Source: Acidobacteriota bacterium (GTDB lineage Bacteria > Acidobacteriota > Vicinamibacteria > Vicinamibacterales > SCN-69-37). Taken from it: DNA of 5,394 nt. Position 1 is the stretch's first letter; each line of letters begins with the position of its first letter. Location: NCBI GenBank assembly GCA_024653875.1, contig JANLHE010000461.1, forward strand, positions 1-5,394, in the 5' to 3' direction. Positions 1-5,394 of this stretch are shown piece after piece. A program made the translations under genes and the position numbers. The notes under the pieces are model-generated. The model saw only the letters and a list, made by a program, of their open reading frames with translations. It did no database searches and was not told the DNA's origin.

Positions 1-3000
1 TGCCGCAGGGCCTGCGCGTCGTTCGCCCGTTCGGCCACTTCGCGGCGGAACTGACGGATCGCTTCCGCCGAGTACTGCTGGCCCGTGTTGCGCGCGTCAC
101 CGCCTGGGCCGCCGCGCAGCGACGGGTTCCGCTGCAGGCCGTCGTTCGGCTGCCCGCGGCCATCACCCATCTGCTGCCCGCGACCACCCTGCTGTCCCTC
201 ACGACCGCCCTGGCCCAGTTCACCCTGCTGACCCTGTTGTTCCTGCTGCATGCGATCGTTCAGAGACTCGAGGCCGCGCAGAAGATTGCGCGCCTGGTCC
301 AGCGCCTGCGTTTGCGCGTTCTGGCGCATGGACTGGTTCATCGCCTCGGAGGCCTGCCCGATCGTGTTCTGCAGTTCCTGCAGGTTGTTGGCGATCTCCT
401 GTTCGTAGCCGCGTGAGTACTCGGCGTTGCCGCTGAGCGCGCCCTTGGAGTATCTGATCTTCTCCTGCACCTGATCGTTGCGGATCCCGGCCGACGCTTC
501 GCGGAGCGTGTTGGCCGCATCGCGCTGGTCGCCCCGCATCTGGCCGGCCGCGCTGTCGAGCTGTTTCTGCAGCCCGGCCACCTTCTGCTCCATCTGATCC
601 TTGCGCTCGCCGAGCGCCTTGATCTGTTCCTCACGCCCGGCGCCCGGCTGCGGCAGGTTCTGCACCTGCTGCTGCACGGCTTTCTGCTCCTGCACCAGCT
701 CCTGCGCGCGCCGCTGCGCGTCCTGCACGGCCTGCTGCGGGTTCCCGCCGGTCGCGTTCCGCAGCCGGCGCTGCGCCTCCTGCAACTGCTGCGCGGCAGC
801 CGAGGCCTGACTGCCGGCATCCTGCTGATTGGCGGCCGCCGAGCGGCGCGCGGTGTTCGCCGCCTCCTGCAGACGCCTCGCCTCCTCCGCGAGTTGCTGT
901 CGCTGGGCCTGCTCTCGCTGCTGGTCGCGGCTCAGCTTCTCGAGTTGACGCGCCAGTTCCTCCAGTTCCTCGGCCAACTGGCGCTGGCCGGACCCGGTGC
1001 CGGACGCACCCTGCCGCGCGGCCGACTGCCGCCGCTGGCGCTCGGCCTCCTGCAACTGGCGCTCGGCCAGTTCCTTCAGGCGCTTCGCGACCTCGTCCAC
1101 TTCCTGATCGGCCTCGCCACCTCCGCCGCCCTGCGGGGCATTTTGTTCATTGGCGCGCTGCTGCAACTCGTACTGATTCGCCAGACGGTCGCGTTCCAGT
1201 TCAAAGAGATCAGCCAGGTCCTCGGCCATCTGGCCGCCGCCGCCTCCGCCACCCCCGCCGCCCTGTTGCTGCTGGCGCTCGCGCACCTCGGCCTCGTAGG
1301 TCGTCTCGGCGTCCTGAAGATGCTTGAGTGCCGTCTGCTCGGGCGACAGCGCCTCCTTCACCTTCTGGTCGCGCAGGTGCTTCTCGGCCAGCACCATGGC
1401 CTCCGACGCCTTCTTGAGTGACTGGGCGATCGGCTGGAAGTCCGCATCCCCGCCCAGCCGCTGCGTCATCTGCTGGATCAGGCCCGCCACCTCGTCCCGA
1501 AGCTTGGATTGCGAGAGCGCCACCACGACCGCGTCTTCCTTGAACTGCTCGAGCGGCCGCCTGGCCTTGTCGCGCTGCAGGTTGAACGTCGCGGACACGA
1601 TCTGCCGCTGCTTCTCCGACAGCGCGCCCTGTTCCTGCTGACCGCCGCCCCCGCCCCCGCCGCCCCCGCCGCCTTCGGCGGACTGGCCCGGCCGGAACGC
1701 CTGCTGGAAGGGCCGGATCTTCACGAAGTAGATGTCGCTGGTCGTGACCTTGCCGCCGGACACGCCGTCGTTGTCCGACACCCTGGCGTAGTACGACACC
1801 GAGTCGCCCACCTTCACGTTCAGCTCTTCAAGGTACACCGTGTGGCCGGCCGACACCTCAGCGCGCGGCGTCTCACCAGCGGCGTACATCCGCACGGTCT
1901 TTTCTTCACCGCCGTTCACCGAATACACCAGGTCGAGCGCCTTCACGCCGTAGTCGTCATCGGCGCGCGCCTCCAGGAACACTTCCTCCACGGCGCTGGC
2001 AGCGGTATCGCGGCCCGGCTTCACGAACTTCACGGTCGGCGCCATGTCCTCGATCACGTCGATCGTGTAGGACGGCGATGCCGCCACGGCTTCCCGGTTC
2101 GGGCCTTCGAGTTCGATCCGGTAAAACCCCTTCTTATCCACGACGAAGCTGCCGGTCAGCCGGCCGTCGGGCTGCACCGTCAGCGGCATCGTCCGGTCAT
2201 CGCCCATCACGATCCGGCCGCCCGTGGTCGGCATCGTGGATTCGATGTTGAGACCGACGGTGGTGCCCTTGAGCGACGCCACGTCCCCGCCGCCCTCCAC
2301 GACCTGCGGGGGCAGCCGCGTGTACGCGGGAAAGCGATACTCCAGATCCAGCGTCTTCACCGCCGGCAGATCGACCAGCGTCATGAGGTATGTGTTCGAC
2401 CGCACGCCGTCGGACTCGATGTAGTACTCGACGTTGAGCATCAGGTCGAACAGCATGCCCTCGAACATGCCCGACTCAAGGCCGCGGACGAGCGGCACCC
2501 GCTGGTAATCGCCCTCGGTGCCGGTGCGCATCATCAGCACCACTTCGTCCGAGCTGAAGTTGACGAGTCTTGCCTTGACGTTCTGATCCGAACCCCGCGG
2601 CGCGGTGACGTTCCCCGGCAGCACCTCGATGGCATACGGACTGGCGGCCTCGGCCGGAATGATCACCAGCAGCGCGGAGAGGCCCTGGCGCAGCGACTCC
2701 GGGCCAAGGGTGAACGCAGCCGTGAGCGCGAGGACCACCGCGACGATGGCGGTCGCGAAACGCCGGCGGGCCTTCTGGCCAATCGTGCGGCTGGCGTTCA
2801 GGGTGCGGCACTGCTCGATTGCCTGCTCGACGAGCTTTTCCACCAACGCCGGCGACGCGGACGACCCGGCCGTCTCGACGGTCTCCACGGCGCTGAGGAT
2901 CGATGCTTCGAGCGACGGCTCGTGTTCCTCGACGTACAGCGCCACCTGGCTGTCGGTGACGCGGCGCCGCATCGGCCTCACGATCCAGACGGCGATGAGC

Positions 3001-3224
3001 GCGAGGACGACCACCAGCGCCGCGACGCGGAAGGCCCAGATGGCGCTCGGGGAGAAGCGCAGCGCATCGATGCCCAGGGCCGACCCCAGCAGCACGAGAG
3101 CCGTGCCGCCCATCACCAGCGCGCCGCCGCGCAACGCCAGCTTCATCCGCCAGCGGCGCCGCACCTCGCTGATCACGGCCGTCAACTGCGCGCGCCGGTC
3201 GTTCCCGGGATTGATCGTGGCCAT
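1..3224 (-). CDS. DUF4175-like membrane protein with long coiled-coil region (partial, C-terminus outside window)
   Basis: I translated this frame by hand: 1074 complete codons from ATG at 3224 to the left edge with no stop. Layout by residue: basic N-terminus, hydrophobic helices at about 31-50, 63-82 and 157-175, with a basic, probably cytoplasmic segment between the second and third (RPMRRR, then DSQVALYVEEHEPSLEAS, a type of sequence usual in this family). The rest should be periplasmic. About 195-390 is predicted beta-rich (SPYAIEVLPG; RFPAYTRLPP; VVDKKGFYRIELEG), and about 395-505 is a second beta-type module (ARADDDYGVKALDLVYSV). After an 11-glycine linker (518-528) comes a helical section (about 533-650, with LSPEQTALKHLQDAE), a 10-glycine run (655-664), and a Gln/Glu/Arg/Ala-rich coiled coil. 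In 750-789 a heptad is regular (L750, L754, L757, L761, L764, then L778, A782, L785). A Gln/Gly-rich stretch (about 993-1050) precedes a final visible segment, YSAEAIRQFRREVAERANDA. The DUF4175 assignment rests on recalled family features and on position after a VWA gene. It is probably an envelope scaffold; no enzymatic motif was seen. Confidence 0.85.
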   Translation of the reverse strand, partial: MATINPGNDRRAQLTAVISEVRRRWRMKLALRGGALVMGGTALVLLGSALGIDALRFSPSAIWAFRVAALVVVLALIAVWIVRPMRRRVTDSQVALYVEEHEPSLEASILSAVETVETAGSSASPALVEKLVEQAIEQCRTLNASRTIGQKARRRFATAIVAVVLALTAAFTLGPESLRQGLSALLVIIPAEAASPYAIEVLPGNVTAPRGSDQNVKARLVNFSSDEVVLMMRTGTEGDYQRVPLVRGLESGMFEGMLFDLMLNVEYYIESDGVRSNTYLMTLVDLPAVKTLDLEYRFPAYTRLPPQVVEGGGDVASLKGTTVGLNIESTMPTTGGRIVMGDDRTMPLTVQPDGRLTGSFVVDKKGFYRIELEGPNREAVAASPSYTIDVIEDMAPTVKFVKPGRDTAASAVEEVFLEARADDDYGVKALDLVYSVNGGEEKTVRMYAAGETPRAEVSAGHTVYLEELNVKVGDSVSYYARVSDNDGVSGGKVTTSDIYFVKIRPFQQAFRPGQSAEGGGGGGGGGGGQQEQGALSEKQRQIVSATFNLQRDKARRPLEQFKEDAVVVALSQSKLRDEVAGLIQQMTQRLGGDADFQPIAQSLKKASEAMVLAEKHLRDQKVKEALSPEQTALKHLQDAETTYEAEVRERQQQQGGGGGGGGGGQMAEDLADLFELERDRLANQYELQQRANEQNAPQGGGGGEADQEVDEVAKRLKELAERQLQEAERQRRQSAARQGASGTGSGQRQLAEELEELARQLEKLSRDQQREQAQRQQLAEEARRLQEAANTARRSAAANQQDAGSQASAAAQQLQEAQRRLRNATGGNPQQAVQDAQRRAQELVQEQKAVQQQVQNLPQPGAGREEQIKALGERKDQMEQKVAGLQKQLDSAAGQMRGDQRDAANTLREASAGIRNDQVQEKIRYSKGALSGNAEYSRGYEQEIANNLQELQNTIGQASEAMNQSMRQNAQTQALDQARNLLRGLESLNDRMQQEQQGQQGELGQGGREGQQGGRGQQMGDGRGQPNDGLQRNPSLRGGPGGDARNTGQQYSAEAIRQFRREVAERANDAQALR
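75..248 (-). other. Region encoding Gln/Gly-rich disordered linker
   Basis: Residues about 993-1050 consist mostly of Gln, Gly, Arg and Asp (MQQEQQGQQGELGQGG, GRGQQMGDGRGQ), with no hydrophobic pattern. It is probably a disordered linker between the coiled coil and a short C-terminal helical segment that begins YSAEAIRQF and continues past the left edge. Confidence 0.65.
249..1112 (-). other. Region encoding Gln/Arg/Glu/Ala-rich coiled coil
   Basis: Residues about 705-992 of the DUF4175-like protein are low in complexity and strongly helical in composition. Heptad spacing of hydrophobic residues can be followed at 712-719 (V712, L716, L719) and through 750-789. Related phrases recur, such as AERQLQEAERQ, LAEEARRLQEA and AAQQLQEAQRR, as expected of a degenerate repeat. 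The aromatic residues reappear only near 925-940 (YSKGAL, EYSRGYEQ). This kind of region gives misleading database hits to other coiled coils, so similarity here should not be used for naming. Confidence 0.7.
1116..1130 (-). repeat. Five-codon polyglycine tract
   Basis: A third, shorter glycine run (residues 699-703) lies directly before the main coiled-coil region (EADQEVDEVAKRLKELAE). With the two longer tracts it divides the periplasmic part into hinged segments. Confidence 0.85.
1233..1262 (-). repeat. Ten-codon polyglycine tract
   Basis: Ten consecutive glycine codons (residues 655-664) follow a QQQQ run and separate the first helical section from the segment QMAEDLADLFELERDRL. All four glycine codons (GGC, GGA, GGT, GGG) occur, which speaks against a very recent triplet expansion. 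Confidence 0.9.
1641..1673 (-). repeat. Eleven-codon polyglycine tract
   Basis: Eleven consecutive glycine codons (residues 518-528 of the DUF4175-like protein) join the last beta module to the helical region. GGC, GGG and GGT are mixed. The coding strand carries three runs of five G with several GG runs between, so it is a candidate for slippage or for G-quadruplex formation in the mRNA. At protein level it looks like a flexible hinge. Confidence 0.9.
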
Positions 3225-3230
3225 TGTCAG

Positions 3231-3237
3231 CTCCCTC
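3231..3237 (-). promoter_or_regulatory. Ribosome binding site of the DUF4175-like gene
   Basis: GAGGGAG on the minus strand ends six bases before the ATG at 3224, a strong Shine-Dalgarno match at normal spacing. An in-frame GTG at 3237-3239 would be an alternative start five codons earlier, but it overlaps this site, so the ATG is preferred. The site begins three bases downstream of the hairpin stem, so folding could influence its accessibility. Confidence 0.7.
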
Positions 3238-3239
3238 AC

Positions 3240-3259
3240 GGCGCGGCTGAAGCCACGCC
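3240..3259 (-). promoter_or_regulatory. Intercistronic hairpin between the VWA and DUF4175-like genes
   Basis: On the minus strand GGCGTGGC (3259-3252) pairs with GCCGCGCC (3247-3240) around a TTCA loop, giving an eight-pair stem with one U-G wobble in RNA. It lies inside the 45-base gap, just before the ribosome binding site of the next gene. There is no downstream U run, so it is not a classical intrinsic terminator. It could protect mRNA ends or tune expression of the downstream gene, but short hairpins arise easily in GC-rich DNA. Confidence 0.4.
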
Positions 3260-3269
3260 TTACGTACCG

Positions 3270-5351
3270 TTATCGCACGCCGAACGCCGGCTGCTGCGAG
3301 AGCCGGTTCGCCATCACGCTTTCCGCGACGAGCAGCAGGAACCCCATCAGCAGCAGGAACCACCACATGGATTGACGCCGTTCGGTCTCCTCCGGCTTGA
3401 TGTCCGCCGGGACGGCCGAGCCGGTCAACGACGCGCGGCCGGTGGCGCCGGCCGTGAACTCCTGCGCGTCCATCGAGGACAGGTCCGACTCCAGCGGGTC
3501 GATGTTCACCGCCACCGTGAACGGCCGTCCGGAGGCCGCCGCACCCTGGGGCCGCACCTCGTAAAACCCCTGCTCGCGCAGTTCCACCGAACTGCCCGCC
3601 GCGCCGCCCACGGTCTGCCGATCGCCCCCGGGCGCCAACACCAGCGCGGACGTCACCCGCTCATCGGTCCCGCCGGCGGTGAGGGCCGCCACTCGCTGCG
3701 ACACATCGATCACCTGGCCGGCGTTCTGCCAGGCGGGCTGCTCTTCCACCTGCCCGAGGTACCGCGCCACCTGATGCAGCAGCGGCACGAACACCGGCTT
3801 GAGGACCAAGTCGTTCCAGTCGCTGTCCAGCGTCGAGCCGAAGGCAATCACGCGGCCGGCCCCGACCTTCCGCTCCGCCATCGCCACCGTGCCGTCGGCA
3901 AACCGCGCCAGCACCTGGTCTCCGGCCGCGGGCGTCATCGGCCGATACCGGAAGAACCGCACGCCGGAGAAATCGCCGCTCTTGGGTGTCTTGAACAATT
4001 CAAACACAACGTGGCTGAAATCCATCACGCCCAGCGTCTGGGCCCGGCCGCCTGCGGCGTCCTTGGGATCGGCCAGTGTTCCCGGCATCAGTTCGCCCGA
4101 ACCGTCGAGCGGGCCCCCGCGCGATCCCACCACCGAGAAGACGCCGCCCCCACGTTCCACGAAGCCCTTCATCGCCGGACCCAGCGTGCCGGGCATCGTC
4201 GCGTCACTGACAATGACCACGCGGGCGCGCGAGAGGGCGTCGGCCGTCAGCTTCGACACGGGCACGACCTGCGCGTCAAACTGCGCCGGCGTCCCCACGG
4301 CCAGCGCCGCGGTCAGGAACAGGCTCTCGGCGGCCGCCGCGCCGTCGCGCACGACCACCAGGACGGGCGTGGGACGCGCGGGAGACAACACGAAGTGGAA
4401 CACGTTGTCGGCGGCCAGCGCGTCGGTGCCCGCCTTGACCCGGCCCCGCACGAACGACTGCGCCAGGGTGAAGGCCGGGAACGTCACGGCGTTGGTCACG
4501 CCGGGTGTCAGCGTCGCCCGCGAGGTGGCCACATCAAGGCCATCGACCTCAAGGACGACCGGCGTGTTCTCCACGGGTGCCGATCCCCGATTCGCGATTG
4601 CCGCCGTCACCACCACGCGCTCCTCGTTGGCGAACCGCGTGCGTTTGAACGTCACCGACGTCACCGACACGTTCGCCGTATCGGCGGCGGCCACCGACAC
4701 CGGCGTAAACGTCGTCCCTTCCGGAAACTGGATCTCCTCGGGCCGTTCCCACCCGGTGCGCTGCATGTCGCTGACGACCACGGCCTCCTTGCGCCCCAGC
4801 GTGGAGCGCGAGAGCAGGCTTTGCGCCAGCCGGAGCGCGGGACCGTACCGCGATGCCGCCGCCGACAGCCGCGCGGCGTCCACGGCCGCGCGCAGCCGGG
4901 TCTTGTCGCCGGTCGCGCGTACGTTCTCTTCGGCATTGCGGTCAAACAGCACGAGCGTGGCCTGATCCCCCGCGCCCAGTCCGTCGATCACCCGCTTCGC
5001 TTCGTCCTTCGCCCGCTGCCAGTGGTCGCCGTACCCCATGCTCGCGGACCGATCGAGCAGGACCACCACTTCGCGCGCGCCCGCCATGGCCACCGACGCC
5101 TGCATCGGCGTCTGGCTCAAGAAGGGACGCGAGAACGCGATGACAATCAGCAGCACGGCCGCCGACCGCAGCAGGAACAGTAGCCAGTTGTTGATGCGCC
5201 GCCGCTGCACGGACTGATAGGGCACGCGCCGCAGGAACATCAGCGACGGAAACTCGACCGGCGTCTTGCGCTCGCGCTGAATGAGATGCACCAGCACGGG
5301 CACGGCCAGCGCGGCCAGGCCGAGAAAAAACAGCGGGGCGAGGAATGCCAT
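3270..5351 (-). CDS. BatA-like membrane protein with VWA and glutamine-amidotransferase-like domains
   Basis: A complete 693-residue protein. The N-terminus is the BatA-type membrane module: a hydrophobic helix at about 5-24, a basic loop containing HLIQRERK and a run of arginines near 50-52, then a second helix at about 56-75. A von Willebrand factor A domain follows (about 93-220), with the metal-site motif DRSASM (D100, S102, S104) and a later Asp in VVVSDMQ (D195); the usual MIDAS threonine is not obvious and S167 may replace it. Residues about 225-310 look like a CARDB-type beta sandwich (ANRGSAPVENTPVVLEVDG). About 325-535 resembles the glutamine-amidotransferase-like fold found in such proteins (RVVIVSDATMPG, FVERGGGVF, AFGSTLDSDWNDL), with no cysteine and therefore no amidotransferase catalysis. 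A last helix spans about 662-679. The basic loop between the first two helices suggests the VWA part is periplasmic. The role is inferred: a membrane-anchored adhesion or assembly partner of a MoxR-type AAA+ ATPase, as in Bat-type clusters. The start is supported by GTGAGG six bases upstream. No cysteine was found in the whole protein. Confidence 0.9.
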   Translation of the reverse strand: MAFLAPLFFLGLAALAVPVLVHLIQRERKTPVEFPSLMFLRRVPYQSVQRRRINNWLLFLLRSAAVLLIVIAFSRPFLSQTPMQASVAMAGAREVVVLLDRSASMGYGDHWQRAKDEAKRVIDGLGAGDQATLVLFDRNAEENVRATGDKTRLRAAVDAARLSAAASRYGPALRLAQSLLSRSTLGRKEAVVVSDMQRTGWERPEEIQFPEGTTFTPVSVAAADTANVSVTSVTFKRTRFANEERVVVTAAIANRGSAPVENTPVVLEVDGLDVATSRATLTPGVTNAVTFPAFTLAQSFVRGRVKAGTDALAADNVFHFVLSPARPTPVLVVVRDGAAAAESLFLTAALAVGTPAQFDAQVVPVSKLTADALSRARVVIVSDATMPGTLGPAMKGFVERGGGVFSVVGSRGGPLDGSGELMPGTLADPKDAAGGRAQTLGVMDFSHVVFELFKTPKSGDFSGVRFFRYRPMTPAAGDQVLARFADGTVAMAERKVGAGRVIAFGSTLDSDWNDLVLKPVFVPLLHQVARYLGQVEEQPAWQNAGQVIDVSQRVAALTAGGTDERVTSALVLAPGGDRQTVGGAAGSSVELREQGFYEVRPQGAAASGRPFTVAVNIDPLESDLSSMDAQEFTAGATGRASLTGSAVPADIKPEETERRQSMWWFLLLMGFLLLVAESVMANRLSQQPAFGVR

Positions 5352-5354
5352 CGG

Positions 5355-5394
5355 CTACCTCACCCGCATCATGCGCTCGCGGTTCGCGAGGTAA
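5355..5394 (-). CDS. 3' end of an upstream gene, probably a DUF58-family protein (partial)
   Basis: Only the last 12 sense codons and a TAG stop (5355-5357) lie in the window; the visible C-terminus reads YLANRERMMRVR. The frame ends three bases before the ATG of the VWA gene, and its final codons carry that gene's ribosome binding site, so the two are very probably translated as neighbours in one operon. In MoxR/Bat-type clusters the gene directly upstream of a BatA-like VWA gene is commonly a DUF58 protein, and a basic tail is compatible with that. The DUF58 name is inferred from gene order only: twelve residues cannot identify a family. The body of the gene lies beyond the right edge. Confidence 0.55.
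   Translation of the reverse strand, partial: YLANRERMMRVR
5358..5363 (-). promoter_or_regulatory. Ribosome binding site of the VWA gene
   Basis: On the minus strand the sequence GTGAGG lies six bases before the ATG at 5351. It is embedded in the last two sense codons of the upstream gene, which fits translational coupling. It supports the chosen start of the VWA protein, whose N-terminus (MAFLAPLFFLGL) is also the typical beginning of this family. Confidence 0.7.

Noticed and set aside
338..820. A 160-codon minus-strand frame and plus-strand frames (601-810, 894-1421) in the left third
   Set aside because: All overlie the repetitive coiled-coil coding region in other frames; their Arg/Cys/Ser-rich or Leu/Ala-rich composition is a by-product of CAG/GAG/CTG-rich codons on the true strand.
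75..1112. CTG/CAG-rich sequence suggesting a tandem DNA repeat
   Set aside because: The repeats are irregular at the DNA level and are explained by Gln/Leu/Glu/Ala codons of a coiled coil; no exact repeat unit was seen.
3225..3269. Intrinsic terminator between the two large genes
   Set aside because: The stem is not followed by a U run on the transcribed strand, and the next gene begins within the same short gap, so termination there is unlikely.
2476..3366. A 296-codon minus-strand frame starting inside the end of the VWA gene
   Set aside because: It lies out of frame over the DUF4175-like gene, is Arg/Gly/Ala-rich with no membrane helices or domain pattern, and the other frame has the ribosome binding site and family-like sequence.
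3799..4965. A 388-codon plus-strand frame opposite the VWA gene
   Set aside because: It has a Thr/Ser/Arg/Ala composition typical of antisense frames, no recognisable domain, and overlies a clearly recognisable VWA protein.
1509..5183. A 1224-codon open frame on the plus strand, rich in His and Arg
   Set aside because: It is the exact codon-by-codon antisense of both minus-strand genes, which happen to share one phase. It stays open because those genes almost never use TTA, CTA or TCA codons. It has no domain pattern, a composition typical of antisense GC-rich DNA, and it runs through the intergenic gap without regard to gene ends.

Overview
The window is very GC-rich (roughly two thirds G+C by eye) and is almost entirely coding on the minus strand. 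It holds the last codons of one gene, one complete gene, and most of a third gene that runs off the left edge. All three point the same way and are tightly packed, so they look like part of one operon. Protein style and gene order (short BatA-type N-terminus, VWA domain, then a very long Gln/Arg/Glu-rich membrane protein) suggest an Acidobacteriota bacterium, perhaps Vicinamibacteria. This is from memory of the families; another GC-rich phylum such as Gemmatimonadota or Planctomycetota is not excluded.

In transcription order (right to left): (1) 5355-5394, the C-terminal 12 codons plus stop of an upstream gene, probably the DUF58 protein that usually sits here. (2) 3270-5351, a complete 693-residue membrane-anchored BatA-like VWA protein with an intact DxSxS metal-site motif, a CARDB-like beta domain, a glutamine-amidotransferase-like domain and a C-terminal membrane helix. 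(3) A 45-base gap with a small hairpin and a good ribosome binding site. (4) 1-3224, a 1074-codon open frame without a stop inside the window, encoding a DUF4175-like protein: three N-terminal membrane helices, two predicted beta-rich modules, polyglycine linkers and a long coiled-coil region.

The arrangement resembles the MoxR / DUF58 / VWA (Bat-type) clusters, in which a MoxR AAA+ ATPase (expected further right, outside the window) is thought to act with VWA proteins at the cell envelope. Charge patterns around the membrane helices predict that the bulk of both large proteins lies on the outer face of the inner membrane. No RNA gene, mobile element, CRISPR array or clear rho-independent terminator was seen. 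I do not see convincing evidence of a wholly new system. The points most worth a second look are the large right-to-left gene with its glycine linkers and coiled coil, and the fact that the two large genes share one reading frame separated by a single stop codon.
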